Source of the DNA: JAJDGF01 sp031549325
GTDB taxonomy: Bacteria > Bacillota > Clostridia > Christensenellales > Aristaeellaceae
Direction: 5' to 3'
NCBI GenBank assembly: GCA_031549325.1
Contig: JAVBQA010000041.1
Coordinates: forward strand, 1 to 13,388
DNA length: 13,388 nucleotides
Shown piece by piece: positions 1 to 7,944 of the stretch. How positions within the stretch are numbered: the first letter of the stretch is position 1; each line of letters starts with the position of its first letter. The notes beneath the pieces are model-generated. The model made no database searches, was not told the origin of the DNA, and was given only the letters and a program-made list of their open reading frames with translations. The position numbers and the translations under genes were made by a program.

Positions 1-1952
1 ACCGTCAGGCGGGCGCCACCCGGATACTCCCTGCCCGTGTAGGGATCGGTCCAGCTCGCGCCCTCTGGAAGGTACACATCCCGCGCTGTCGCATCCGCCT
101 CAATCACCGGGGCGACCAGGATGTCCGGGCCAAACATGTATTCGTCGAAGATCGGGTAGGCCACGTCGTCTTTGGGGAAGTCGAACAGCAGCGGGCGCAT
201 CACCGGTGTGCCGTCGGCCGACGCCTTCTTCATCTGCTCCATGATGTAGGGGATCAGCCGCCCGCGCAGCTTGATAAAGTCGGTCAGGATCTGGTCGTTC
301 TCCTCCCCATAGCTCCACACCTCGTTCGGGCCGCCCGAGCGGTTGTAGCTGGTGGGATCGAACTTGTTCACATCCTTGTAGGGCAGGCGGAACCCGTGCA
401 GCCGGAAGATCGGGCAGAACACGCCAAACGCAAACCAGCGCACCAGCAGCTCCCGGAACGCGGGGTCGTCTGGGTCGCCGTTGAAGAAGCCGCCGATGTC
501 TGTGGTCCACCAGGGCACGCCGCAGAAGGAGAAGTTCAGCCCGGCCTTGATCTGTTTTCTGAGGCTGTCGAAGGTGGACGCGATGTCGCCCGACCACACC
601 ACGGCGCTGTTTCTCTGGGTTCCGTGCCAGGCGCAGCGCAGCAGGTTCACGATCTCGGTCTCCCCCGCCTCCCGCATGCCCTCGTAGAAGGTCTGGGCGT
701 AATGGAACGGATAGATGTTCGAGACCTGGGAGCCGTTGCCCAGGTAGTAGCGCACGTTGTCATAGTCATAAGGGTTCAGGCTGGGTTCGGACTCGTCCAG
801 CCAAAACATCCTGACGCCGTGGTCGTAGTAGTTCTTCTTTGCCTTGCTCCACACGAACTTGCGCGCGCCCGGGTGCATTGCGTCGTAGAACGTGCAGGCG
901 CCGTGACCGATCTTAAACAGCGAGGTGCCGCGCTCGGCGCGCGTCAGGTAGTTCTTGTCGCGCATATAAAGATAGTTCTCGCTGCGGGTGTCTACCGTGG
1001 GCCAGATGGAGACCATCAGCCGCATGCCGAGCTTGTTCAGCTCGTCCACCATGGCCTTCGGATCTGGCCAGCGGGTGGGATCGAACTTCCACTCGCCCTG
1101 CGCGGTCCAGTGGAAATAGTCGCAAACGATCACCGACACCGGGATGCCCCGCCGATGGTATTCGCGCGCGATGGTCAGCAGCTCCTCCTGGGTCTCGTAA
1201 CGCAGCTTGCACTGCCAGAAACCAAGCGCCCACTCGGGCAGCACGGGGGCGCGCCCGGTCAGGGCCGTGTATTTTTCCATGATGCCCGCGGGCGTTTCGT
1301 CCGCGATCACGATGTAGTCAATCTGCTTGGCCATGTCCGCGTGCCAAAGCGTGTGGTTGTCCACAAACTCCGCGCGGCCCACGGCCGGGTTGTTCCACAT
1401 AAACCCATAGCCTTTGCTGGAAACCGCGAAGGGCACGGTGCACTTGGTGTTCTTTTGCTCGAGCGGGATGGTGGTGCCCTTCAGGTCAAAGCAGTCGTTG
1501 GGGTCCTGCCCCATGCCGTGGAAGTGCTCGTCCGGGTCGGCCTTGAAATAAAGGTCGATGGCGAACGCCTCGCTCGAATGGGCGCGGTATTCGCGCGCCC
1601 TGCGCAGCTCGATGGTGATCTCGCGCTGGTCGATCCAAAACTCCCTGAGCAGCGGCTTGCCCGCTTTGTCGTAGTAGTCCACGGTACCGTCGCCGAACAC
1701 CTCCGCATAGATGTTGCCATTCTTAAGGGTCGCCTTCATCTCCGTGACCTCAACGGTGGCGCTGTCCCCTTCGGGCGGGAGCAGCGTCCAGTTCAGCTGC
1801 TCATCGATGTGCAAACTCTTGCTGGAGCGAAAGCGAATGCAGTCCGCGCCGTAGGGTTCCACCCACATCAGGTCGCCCTCGCCCTCCCAGCAGATGCGCT
1901 TCCCCTCAACCCAGCCGTTGCCAGTGAATGGCTTTCTGTCGAACCGTCCCAT
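1..1952 (-). CDS. GH31 family alpha-glycosidase, 3' end cut by the window edge
   Basis: Cytoplasmic retaining alpha-glycosidase of family GH31, a family that includes alpha-xylosidases and alpha-glucosidases. The frame is open for 650 codons from the ATG to the window edge with no stop. An AAGGAGGG site lies 8 bases before that ATG. There is no signal peptide. Residues about 1-235 look like the N-terminal beta-sandwich, including the GMGQ and WNNPAVG motifs. The catalytic barrel follows, with FWQCKLRY near 245 and EWKFDP near 287. The likely nucleophile is D386 in WLDESEP and the likely acid/base is D456 in WSGD; these assignments come from family motifs. Comparison with the GH31 protein at 8072-10093, which lines up residue for residue through both catalytic motifs, suggests only about 23 residues are missing. 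It is the last visible gene of the importer operon, 82 bases after the binding-protein gene. Family is certain; substrate is unknown. Confidence 0.93.
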   Translation of the reverse strand, partial: MGRFDRKPFTGNGWVEGKRICWEGEGDLMWVEPYGADCIRFRSSKSLHIDEQLNWTLLPPEGDSATVEVTEMKATLKNGNIYAEVFGDGTVDYYDKAGKPLLREFWIDQREITIELRRAREYRAHSSEAFAIDLYFKADPDEHFHGMGQDPNDCFDLKGTTIPLEQKNTKCTVPFAVSSKGYGFMWNNPAVGRAEFVDNHTLWHADMAKQIDYIVIADETPAGIMEKYTALTGRAPVLPEWALGFWQCKLRYETQEELLTIAREYHRRGIPVSVIVCDYFHWTAQGEWKFDPTRWPDPKAMVDELNKLGMRLMVSIWPTVDTRSENYLYMRDKNYLTRAERGTSLFKIGHGACTFYDAMHPGARKFVWSKAKKNYYDHGVRMFWLDESEPSLNPYDYDNVRYYLGNGSQVSNIYPFHYAQTFYEGMREAGETEIVNLLRCAWHGTQRNSAVVWSGDIASTFDSLRKQIKAGLNFSFCGVPWWTTDIGGFFNGDPDDPAFRELLVRWFAFGVFCPIFRLHGFRLPYKDVNKFDPTSYNRSGGPNEVWSYGEENDQILTDFIKLRGRLIPYIMEQMKKASADGTPVMRPLLFDFPKDDVAYPIFDEYMFGPDILVAPVIEADATARDVYLPEGASWTDPYTGREYPGGARLT

Positions 1953-1983
1953 ACCTCATGCCCTCCTTGTGTGCACAGTCTTA

Positions 1984-2016
1984 CGGCCGGATTTACCGGA
2001 GCGGTAAATCCGGCCG
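1984..2016 (-). other. Perfect intergenic hairpin between binding-protein and GH31 genes
   Basis: The sequence CGGCCGGATTTACCG pairs perfectly with its reverse complement, giving a 15-bp stem (1984-1998 with 2002-2016) and a 3-base loop. On the minus-strand transcript it sits between the binding-protein stop at 2035 and the GH31 start at 1952. No T-tract follows, so it is not a classic intrinsic terminator. By analogy with hairpins after malE-type genes, it may protect the 3' end of the abundant binding-protein message or partly reduce downstream expression. That role is inference. Confidence 0.75.
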
Positions 2017-2034
2017 CGTGGATACAACCCGGGA

Positions 2035-3273
2035 TTACTTCAGCGAAGCGTTGATCTTCTCGATCTTGCCGGCGGCCTCGGCGGCTGCGTCAGCCGGGCT
2101 CTTGGTGCCGGTCAGCGCGGCCTGCAGCGCGTCCTGCACGGCGGTGGAGATCTCGCCCCACTTGGGCGACGGGCCGCGCGGCACCGCATAGGCCAGCTGG
2201 TCGATGAACTTGCGCATCACGGGGTTGTCAGGATACTGCTCGTCTGCGGTCACATCGGCGTGGGGCGCGATGGTGCCCACGCGGGTGTTGAAAGGCACAT
2301 TGACCTCCTTGCTCAGGAAGTAGCTCATGAAGTCCCAAGCGGCGTCCTGATTGGCGGAGTTGGCGGTGATGCCCAGGTTTTCGCCGCCCATGCAGGAGGC
2401 GAACTGGGTGTCCTTGGGCAGGTAGGAGATGGTGTAGGCGAGGTCGGGCGCGTCGTTCTTCATGTTGGAGATGTGCCAGCAGCCGTTGAGCATCATGGCG
2501 CAGTTGCCGGCCGCGAACTGCTTCTCCACGTCGTTCTGCGTCCAGTTGATGACCTCAGCGGAGGCGTAGCCCTTCTGCACCAGGTCGGTCACGATGCCGA
2601 GCGCCTTGACGCCTTCGGGCGAGCCAAAGGTTTCGATGGTGGCGCCGGTGGAATACAGGAACGGGATGTACTGGAACGTGCCTTCCTCCGACTTGCCGGC
2701 GCAGAACGCGAACGGATACACATTCGGATTGGCGGCTTTGATCTTCTCGCACACCGCGAAGAACTCGTCCCAGGTTTCGGGCACGGCGTCCACACCCGCG
2801 GCCTTGAGCATGGCGTCATTGGACCACACCGACAGGCAGTTGCTGCGGATGGGCAGCGTGTAGTTCTTGCCGTCATAGATGCCCGAGTTCAGCGGGCCTT
2901 CCACGTAGCTGTTCTCGCCTTCCCATGCGGCGAAGCGCTCGGTCAGATCTGCGAACATGCCCATGGCCGCATAGGGGGCGGAATCGGGGTTGTCGATCAT
3001 CGCCAGATCCGGCAGGTCGCCGGAGACCACGCCCAGCGTGTACTTCTTGAGCAGGTCGTTTCTGGGGATGTACTGCTCCACGATGATGGCTGGATTGCTC
3101 TCGTCTTTGTTGTAGGCGTCGATGTACTCCAGCATCACCTCATAGGTGGACATGGAGAAGTAGTGCCAGAATTGCAGCTCCACGCGCGCGCCGCCCGCGC
3201 TCACGGTCAGCGCGCCTAGCACGGCGCACAGCGCCAGGGCGATCGCCAGGGCCAGGGTCAACTTTTTCTTCAT
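2035..3273 (-). CDS. ABC transporter solute-binding protein, family 1 (sugar)
   Basis: A 412-residue extracellular sugar-binding protein of the MalE/UgpB-like family 1. It would capture an oligosaccharide and deliver it to the two permeases encoded just upstream. The N-terminus is a signal peptide: MKKK, a hydrophobic stretch from about 5 to 24, then a plausible signal peptidase I site after V-S-A at about residue 26. The mature part begins VELQFWHYF, the usual first strand of this family. Later motifs include DLPDLAMIDN near 86-95 and MLNGCWHISN. The only early cysteine, C16, is in a poor lipobox (L-A-L-C) in the middle of the hydrophobic stretch, so lipidation is doubtful, which is odd for a Gram-positive importer. 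The ATG has a GGAGG 8 bases upstream. The gene lies 74 bases after the second permease gene. Family is secure; ligand is unknown. Confidence 0.94.
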   Translation of the reverse strand: MKKKLTLALAIALALCAVLGALTVSAGGARVELQFWHYFSMSTYEVMLEYIDAYNKDESNPAIIVEQYIPRNDLLKKYTLGVVSGDLPDLAMIDNPDSAPYAAMGMFADLTERFAAWEGENSYVEGPLNSGIYDGKNYTLPIRSNCLSVWSNDAMLKAAGVDAVPETWDEFFAVCEKIKAANPNVYPFAFCAGKSEEGTFQYIPFLYSTGATIETFGSPEGVKALGIVTDLVQKGYASAEVINWTQNDVEKQFAAGNCAMMLNGCWHISNMKNDAPDLAYTISYLPKDTQFASCMGGENLGITANSANQDAAWDFMSYFLSKEVNVPFNTRVGTIAPHADVTADEQYPDNPVMRKFIDQLAYAVPRGPSPKWGEISTAVQDALQAALTGTKSPADAAAEAAGKIEKINASLK

Positions 3274-3315
3274 ACCAAGTGCCTCCTCATAATCATAATG
3301 ACCGGTGACTATCTC

Positions 3316-3340
3316 AAAGCCGGGACTTGCCCCCCGGTTT
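3316..3340 (-). other. Small intergenic hairpin before the binding-protein gene
   Basis: A CCGGG/CCCGG stem (3320-3324 with 3333-3337) has an 8-base loop. AAA/TTT pairs flank it across one bulged base. It lies between the second permease stop (3348) and the binding-protein start (3273). Only a short CTTT follows on the transcript strand, so termination would be weak at most. It may be a processing or stability hairpin. Confidence 0.4.
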
Positions 3341-3347
3341 GATTCGA

Positions 3348-4214
3348 TTACCCTTTAACAGCGCCGCCAGCAAGCCCGCTGATGATGTACTTTTGGGCGA
3401 ACACGAAGATCAGGATGGGGGGCAGCACCAGCATGCAGCCGTAGGCCATGATCCAGTTCCAGCGCACGCCGTACTCGTTCATCAGGTTATAGATCGAGGT
3501 GGTCATCGGAAACAGCACGCGGTTGCTGTTGAAAGTGAGCGAGTACACCAGGTCGTTCCAGCCATGCACGAAGCCGAAGCACGCGCAGGTGACCAGCCCG
3601 GGCTGCAGCACCGGCAGCACCACCCGCAGGAACGCCCCAAAGCGCGAGCAGCCGTCGATGCGGGCGGATTCCTCGATCTCCTTGGGGCAGGCCATGAACA
3701 TGGGGCGCAGCACCATCAGCGTGAATGGGATCGTGATCGTGGTGATGGCCAGGATCGGCGCCAAATACGTGTTCAGGATTTTGATGCGCGAGAAGTTCAA
3801 AAACAAGGGCGTCAGCAGCAGCGAACTGGGGAGCATCTGCGTCACCAGGAAGAACATGATGATCAGCTTGCCGCCCGGCACGCGAAACCGGGACACGCCG
3901 TACGCCGCTGGCACGGCCAGCACAAAGCTGTAGCACATGGCGCAAGTGGCGATGATAAACGAGTTCTTGGCGGACAGCGCCATGGAGAATTTGCCGGTCA
4001 GCTGGCCAGAGTAGCTGTCAAAGATGAACTTCTGCGGCCACAGCGTGGGCGGCACGCGAAACACCTCGGCGTCGCCCTTGAACGAGCTAACCAGGATCCA
4101 GTAGAGCGGAAACAGGAACACGAACGACACGAGCAGCGCGAACAGGCTCCACAGCGCGCTCCTGACCTTTTTCCGGCGGAGGAAATGCTGGAGTGAACTC
4201 GAGAATTCGTCCAT
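3348..4214 (-). CDS. ABC sugar transporter permease, MalG/UgpE type
   Basis: The second membrane subunit of the sugar importer, 288 residues. A cytoplasmic N-terminus carries RRKK. The first membrane span is at about 20-42, and a periplasmic-type loop holds SSFKGDAEVF and a proline-rich stretch, as in MalG/CarB-like permeases. Further spans lie near 85-105, 117-138, 150-170, 205-225 and 258-278. The cytoplasmic EAA loop that docks the ATPase is at about 179-206 (EIEESARIDGCSRFGAF, then a conserved LP). The ATG was chosen because it overlaps the upstream TGA in a TGATG junction and has AAGGAGG about 10 bases before it. The same frame stays open further upstream, but that stretch is antiparallel or out-of-frame sequence inside the first permease gene. 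No ATPase gene is nearby, so a shared MsmX-like ATPase elsewhere is likely. Confidence 0.95.
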   Translation of the reverse strand: MDEFSSSLQHFLRRKKVRSALWSLFALLVSFVFLFPLYWILVSSFKGDAEVFRVPPTLWPQKFIFDSYSGQLTGKFSMALSAKNSFIIATCAMCYSFVLAVPAAYGVSRFRVPGGKLIIMFFLVTQMLPSSLLLTPLFLNFSRIKILNTYLAPILAITTITIPFTLMVLRPMFMACPKEIEESARIDGCSRFGAFLRVVLPVLQPGLVTCACFGFVHGWNDLVYSLTFNSNRVLFPMTTSIYNLMNEYGVRWNWIMAYGCMLVLPPILIFVFAQKYIISGLAGGAVKG

Positions 4215-5158
4215 CACATCGTTTCCTCCTTGTTGATTAGTTTCAGGTAAGCCAGCGCCACACAGAACAGGATCACAAACAGGATGTTCGCGGCCGCCGC
4301 GCCCTGGCCGAAGTAATAGTGCGAGAAGCTCAGGCGGTAAGCGAACGTTGCCATTACCTCGGTGGCGTTCACCGGTCCGCCGCCAGTCATCACGAAGATC
4401 AGGTCGAACACCTTGAAGGTGTACACAAACCCGAGCACCAGCACCGACATCATCGCGGGGCGCAGCAGCGGAAGCGTGATGAAGAGGAGCTTTTGAAACG
4501 CGTTGGCGCCGTCGATGGACGAGCTCTCGTACACCTCGTCCGGGATGCCCGACAGCCCGGTCGACAGCAACAGCATATTGAATGGCACGCCCACCCACGA
4601 GTTGGCGATGATCGGCCCCCAGATGGCCGTGTTCTGGTGGAGCAGCCAACCCACCGGTTTTTGGATGATGCCCAGCGCAATCAGAAACTGGTCGATGATG
4701 CCGGCATCCGGGCTGAGCATGTACTTGAACAGCAGCGCCGTGACGGTGATGGGCATCATGTAGCTGACCACCAGAAAGCCGCGCAGCGGCTGGGCCAGCG
4801 CGAATTTTTTGTGGAACAACAACGCGAACAGCAACCCCAACGAGAACTGGATGACCAGACACATCACGGTATAAAACAGCGTGTTGAACAGCGACGCGCC
4901 CAGATCCGGGTTCTGGAAAATGGTGAGATAATTCTCAAACCCGATGAACGGGCGCTCGTTGCCCGCCGCCAGGTTGAACGCGGAGATGTCCTGAAAGCTG
5001 ATGAGGAAGTTATAGATGATGGGATATCCGATCAAGAGCAGCATGTGCAAGAGCGCCGGGATCATGAACAGATAGCCGGTCAGAATCTCGCGCCCGCGCT
5101 CGTTCATGGGCCTTTTGGCCGAGGCGACGCCCGGCGCCCTGGGGGCATGTTGCGCCAT
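4214..5158 (-). CDS. ABC sugar transporter permease, MalF/UgpA type
   Basis: The first membrane subunit of the importer, 314 residues, probably with six spans (about 27-50, 92-114, 127-147, 180-200, 236-256 and 288-307). The EAA loop at about 209-234 reads YESSSIDGANAFQKLLFITL with the following LP. The FDLIFVMTGGGP motif near 251-262 is typical of the MalF/LplB-like subunit. The ATG has a GGGGAGG site 7 bases upstream. This is the first gene of the importer operon, with its own promoter at 5208-5236 and a terminator before it. It shares one base with the next permease gene, which suggests translational coupling and equal amounts of the two subunits. Confidence 0.95.
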   Translation of the reverse strand: MAQHAPRAPGVASAKRPMNERGREILTGYLFMIPALLHMLLLIGYPIIYNFLISFQDISAFNLAAGNERPFIGFENYLTIFQNPDLGASLFNTLFYTVMCLVIQFSLGLLFALLFHKKFALAQPLRGFLVVSYMMPITVTALLFKYMLSPDAGIIDQFLIALGIIQKPVGWLLHQNTAIWGPIIANSWVGVPFNMLLLSTGLSGIPDEVYESSSIDGANAFQKLLFITLPLLRPAMMSVLVLGFVYTFKVFDLIFVMTGGGPVNATEVMATFAYRLSFSHYYFGQGAAAANILFVILFCVALAYLKLINKEETM

Positions 5159-5188
5159 ATCTCATCCTCCCCGCAAATGTACTCCCAT

Positions 5189-5202
5189 TCATACCGTTAT
5201 CA
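5189..5202 (-). promoter_or_regulatory. Candidate catabolite-repression (cre-like) site
   Basis: TGATAACGGTATGA matches the degenerate CcpA-site consensus TGWNANCGNTNWCA at every fixed position except the thirteenth (G for C). It lies just after the -10 box, across the expected transcription start of the importer operon, where CcpA binding would repress. Such a short degenerate match can arise by chance, so this is tentative. Confidence 0.35.
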
Positions 5203-5207
5203 TTTCT

Positions 5208-5236
5208 ATCATATATGCATCTTTTGCACAAAACAA
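5208..5236 (-). promoter_or_regulatory. Promoter of the sugar-importer operon
   Basis: A -35 box TTGTTT (5231-5236) and a -10 box TATGAT (5208-5213) are separated by exactly 17 bases. They lie in an A+T-rich stretch that contrasts with the G+C-rich genes around it. The predicted start is near 5201, about 40 bases before the first permease ATG. The upstream regulator gene ends at a terminator, so the importer genes probably need this promoter. Confidence 0.7.
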
Positions 5237-5253
5237 TTCCAATAATCTGGAAT
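5236..5253 (-). promoter_or_regulatory. Inverted repeat adjoining the importer -35 box
   Basis: ATTCCA and TGGAAT are separated by 6 bases, directly upstream of and touching the -35 box. This is where an activator would bind. The neighbouring YesN-like regulator is the obvious candidate, although AraC-type proteins often prefer direct repeats, so the assignment is inference. Confidence 0.4.
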
Positions 5254-5280
5254 AAGTGTAATGATCATCATCGCCGTTCG

Positions 5281-5314
5281 TAAATTTAAAGGGCTCCGGA
5301 ATCGTCCGGCGCCC
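5281..5314 (-). terminator. Intrinsic terminator after the response-regulator gene
   Basis: GGGCGCCGGA pairs with TCCGGAGCCC across a CGAT loop with one G/A mismatch (5291-5314). TTTAAATTT follows on the transcript strand. It starts 16 bases after the regulator stop codon and separates the sulfatase-kinase-regulator unit from the importer operon. Confidence 0.65.
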
Positions 5315-5330
5315 TCTCCCCTGCCAGCCC

Positions 5331-6062
5331 TCACATCTTCCTGGCGTACTCCCGCGCCGACACCCCGACACACTCCTTGAACACCTTGCAGAAATACTTC
5401 GGGTCGGGATAGCCGGTCTTGTACGCGATCTCATAGATCTTGTCGTCGGTGGTCTGAAGCAGCCGCTTGGCGTGCTCCATGCGCACGTCGCGCAAGTAGG
5501 CTGAGAAGCTCTTCCCCGTCTCCTTTGCAAACAGCGCGCCCAGGTATTCGGGCGTCAGCTTCATCCGGCGCGCCAGTTCCTCAATACTCAGCTTGCGCGC
5601 GTAACCGCCCTGGATGGCCTCCACAGCGCGCGTCACCGGCGTCGTGTGGGAGGCGGTCTCGGGGTCCTGGCGTTCGGCGGCCTGCTGAGCGCTGCCCCGC
5701 GCCAGCGCCTCCAGCGCGTCGATCAGCTCCTGCCTGGTGACTGGCTTGAGCAGATACTCGGCCACTGCCAGGTGAATCGCCTTCTTGGCATACTCGAAAT
5801 CCGAGTGTCCGCTGAGGATGATGTAGCGGGTACCAGGCGCTCCGAAGCGGGCGTTTTCGATCATGTCCAGCCCATTCACGCGCGGCATTTTGATGTCAGT
5901 GATGACCACGTCCGGCTGCAGATGATAGATCATGTTCATGCCGTCCAGCCCGTTCGCGGCCTCGCCAATCAGCTGGAAGCGCGCCTTGTCCAGGCCTCCC
6001 ACAATCGACACCAGCCCGCGCCGGGTAGCCAGCTCGTCCTCGACGACCAGAATCTTCAGCAA
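5331..6062 (-). CDS. YesN-like response regulator, receiver plus AraC-type HTH
   Basis: A 243-residue cytoplasmic transcription regulator, probably phosphorylated by the adjacent YesM-like kinase. The receiver domain (about 1-120) has the acidic pair E8-D9, phosphoacceptor D56 in VITDIKMP, S84 in LSGHSDFEYA and K106 in LLKP. The C-terminal AraC-type domain (about 145-243) has the two helix-turn-helix units, with LSIEELARRMKLTPEYL and IYEIAYKTGYPDPKYFCKVF. It is much shorter than many YesN proteins because the linker is short. The start is taken as TTG at 6062, with GGAGG 7 bases upstream; no ATG lies closer to the receiver fold, and the longer open frame to 6251 runs into the kinase gene. Its likely target is the importer promoter downstream. 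The gene lies 95 bases after the kinase stop. Confidence 0.93.
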   Translation of the reverse strand: MLKILVVEDELATRRGLVSIVGGLDKARFQLIGEAANGLDGMNMIYHLQPDVVITDIKMPRVNGLDMIENARFGAPGTRYIILSGHSDFEYAKKAIHLAVAEYLLKPVTRQELIDALEALARGSAQQAAERQDPETASHTTPVTRAVEAIQGGYARKLSIEELARRMKLTPEYLGALFAKETGKSFSAYLRDVRMEHAKRLLQTTDDKIYEIAYKTGYPDPKYFCKVFKECVGVSAREYARKM

Positions 6063-6069
6063 CCGCACA

Positions 6070-6074
6070 CCTCC
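6070..6074 (-). promoter_or_regulatory. Ribosome binding site fixing the TTG start of the regulator
   Basis: GGAGG (within GAGGAGG) lies 7 bases before TTG CTG AAG ATT. The encoded MLKILVVEDE is the normal N-terminus of a receiver domain. An in-frame GTG only one base after the site is too close. Confidence 0.7.
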
Positions 6075-6128
6075 TCGCGGGCAAGCGCCGCTCGCCCCCG
6101 CGCCAAAACGCGGCATGGATGATTGTCC

Positions 6129-6151
6129 CGGGGCGAACTGTGTTCGCCCCG
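6129..6151 (-). other. Perfect hairpin between kinase and regulator genes
   Basis: CGGGGCGAAC pairs perfectly with GTTCGCCCCG around a 3-base loop, giving a 10-bp stem. It starts 6 bases after the kinase stop. GGGACAATC follows on the transcript strand, so there is no T-tract and termination is unlikely. It could set the ratio of kinase to regulator messages; that is inference. Confidence 0.6.
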
Positions 6152-6157
6152 CCGTCG

Positions 6158-7939
6158 TCATGCCCGGTACGGAATCACCAGCGTGAACGCGGTTCCCTGC
6201 CCAAGCTGGCTCTCGACCGAGATCTCGCACTGATCGCCGTAATACAGCCACATGCGGTTGGCCACATTGCTCACGCCGATGCTGTCTCCGTGCAGCGATT
6301 GGCGCTGGGCGATGATGCCCCGCAGGTACTGAAGCCGCGCCTCGTCCATGCCGCGCCCGTTGTCGGCAATGCGGATCCCGAGCCGCTTGCCCGGCAGGCT
6401 GTGCGCGCTCAGCCGGATCGCGAAGCCCGCCGGTTCTTCCTTCATGCCGTGCAGCACGCAGTTCTCCGCCAGCGGTTGCAGCAGCATTTTGTAGATCGGG
6501 AAGGCGCTGGTCTCCTCGTCCACGTCATTTACCAGCGCGATCTCCGCGCCAAAGCGCTTGCCCTGAATGAGCACGTACTGGCGCATCCACTCAAGCTCCG
6601 CCGCCAGCGGCACCAGAATGTCCACGTTGCTGACGCTGTAGCGCAGCAGCCGCCCCAGGCCGCTCAGCATCTGGCTGATTTCCTCTTCCTCGTGCTCGAT
6701 GGCGAGCCAGTTGATGCGGTCAAGCGCGTTATAGAGGAAGTGCGGGTTGATCTGCGCCTGAAGCGCCTTGATTTCCGCCTGGCGGCGCCGGTCGGACTCG
6801 GTCAGCAGCCGCCGGTTCTTGTCGTTGAGCTCGCTCATCAGCCGGTTCACGTTGCCGGTCATCTTGTGAAACCGGTCGTTGATCACGCTGAGCAGCTCGT
6901 CGTCCTTGTCGATGTCCAGATCCACTTCAGCCAGGTGTTCTCCGAACTCGTCCATGGCGAATGCGATGCGGCCAAATTTGTCCCGAAGCTTCTTTGTGAT
7001 GTAAAACACGGCCAATGAAAACAGCAGCAGCAGCCCGAGCGTCAGCGAGATCACAAGCGTTCGATAGTTTTCGGCAAACGCGCTGAGCGCACCGCGCTGG
7101 AAGAACAGGTGCACCTGCAGCTGGCTCCCACGAATGGGCCGCGACTTGGACGAAGTGATGCCCGAATTCACAGACGGGATGTCCGCAAGAGTCCTGCCGA
7201 TCAGCTCCCGCGTGGGCGAGGCGATGATGCGCCCGTCCCCGTCGGTGACGCAGCTTATGGGGCTGACACGGTTCTCGAGCAGCGAACCGTCGTCATCGAT
7301 GTTAATAACGTCGATGAGGAACGCGCTGTCCACCTCCACGATGAGAAGCCCAAAGATCTGGCCGGGCAGAAAGTCGGTAGCCGGATAGCAGAAGTCGATC
7401 AGGCTCTTGGTGTCCTCGTGCGCGCCGTTGATGGAGAATGGGCTGAAAATGCGCAGATTCCGCTGGGTTCCGTAGGTGTCCAGCAGGATGCGCTTGAACT
7501 GCGAGCTGTTCCAGCGGCGCGGCTCAAAGTCGCTCCACACCCGGTCAAACGTGATCACCCTCATCGATTCGGACACGAACGTGATGCCCACCACGTGATC
7601 AGCCATCCACGCTTTTTGTGAGAACTGTTCGGTCATGCGCTGGCGGATCAGCGCGTAGTTGGCGGAAGACGGACTCTCGCGCTCGACCAGCGCGGCCTGC
7701 GTCCGCACGACCTGGTTGGTGGCCAGCTCGGCCAGCAGCTGCTTGTAGGTGGGCAGCCGCCCGGCGATGTTCTGCGCCACCTGGGACACCGCGTAGTCCA
7801 TCAGGTTGTCCTCGATCATGTCGGCGTCGCGCTCGTAGGCGCGGAAAGAGACCAGGCTGATCACCAGGATGGGCACGATCGCCAGCAGCACATAAGCCGC
7901 GACAAGCATCACGCGAAGCGAGCTTTTGATGCGCGCCAC
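6158..7939 (-). CDS. YesM-like sensor histidine kinase
   Basis: A 593-residue membrane sensor kinase. The first span is at about 10-31, an extracellular sensing region (Cache-like by position) at about 33-293, the second span at about 294-314, and a HAMP-like linker at about 315-365. The His_kinase domain follows, with phosphoacceptor H400 in INPHFLYNALDRINWLA. The ATP-binding domain has N493 in QPLAENCVLHG, DNGRGM at 526-531 and a GVSNV box near 555. This order is that of the LytS/YesM class that pairs with YesN regulators, and such a regulator follows. The start is uncertain. The best placed codon is GTG at 7939, but its first base is the last base of the only strong ribosome binding site. 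The gene lies 132 bases after the GH31 gene with no clear promoter between, so it may be read through from the sulfatase promoter. The ligand is probably the imported glycan. Confidence 0.93.
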   Translation of the reverse strand: MARIKSSLRVMLVAAYVLLAIVPILVISLVSFRAYERDADMIEDNLMDYAVSQVAQNIAGRLPTYKQLLAELATNQVVRTQAALVERESPSSANYALIRQRMTEQFSQKAWMADHVVGITFVSESMRVITFDRVWSDFEPRRWNSSQFKRILLDTYGTQRNLRIFSPFSINGAHEDTKSLIDFCYPATDFLPGQIFGLLIVEVDSAFLIDVINIDDDGSLLENRVSPISCVTDGDGRIIASPTRELIGRTLADIPSVNSGITSSKSRPIRGSQLQVHLFFQRGALSAFAENYRTLVISLTLGLLLLFSLAVFYITKKLRDKFGRIAFAMDEFGEHLAEVDLDIDKDDELLSVINDRFHKMTGNVNRLMSELNDKNRRLLTESDRRRQAEIKALQAQINPHFLYNALDRINWLAIEHEEEEISQMLSGLGRLLRYSVSNVDILVPLAAELEWMRQYVLIQGKRFGAEIALVNDVDEETSAFPIYKMLLQPLAENCVLHGMKEEPAGFAIRLSAHSLPGKRLGIRIADNGRGMDEARLQYLRGIIAQRQSLHGDSIGVSNVANRMWLYYGDQCEISVESQLGQGTAFTLVIPYRA

Positions 7940-7944
7940 CTCCC
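7939..7944 (-). promoter_or_regulatory. Ribosome binding site overlapping the kinase GTG
   Basis: GGGAGG ends on the G of the GTG taken as the kinase start. Normal spacing from this site falls on the ATC of the fourth codon (V-A-R-I). Either a non-standard start is used or the site is fortuitous. The protein sequence differs by only three residues between these options. Confidence 0.4.

Noticed and set aside
1984..2016. Intrinsic terminator after the binding-protein gene
   Set aside because: The stem is strong, but TAAGACTGTG follows instead of a T-tract, and the GH31 gene comes right after with no obvious promoter.
396..2054. Long plus-strand open frame of 552 codons opposite the first GH31 gene
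   Set aside because: The minus frame encodes a clear GH31 enzyme. The plus frame has low-complexity G+C-rich composition (many V, H, R and A) and no family signature, as expected antisense to G+C-rich genes.
2260..5245. Plus-strand frames of about 290-320 codons opposite the binding protein and permeases
   Set aside because: All mirror the real minus-strand genes and have no family features of their own.
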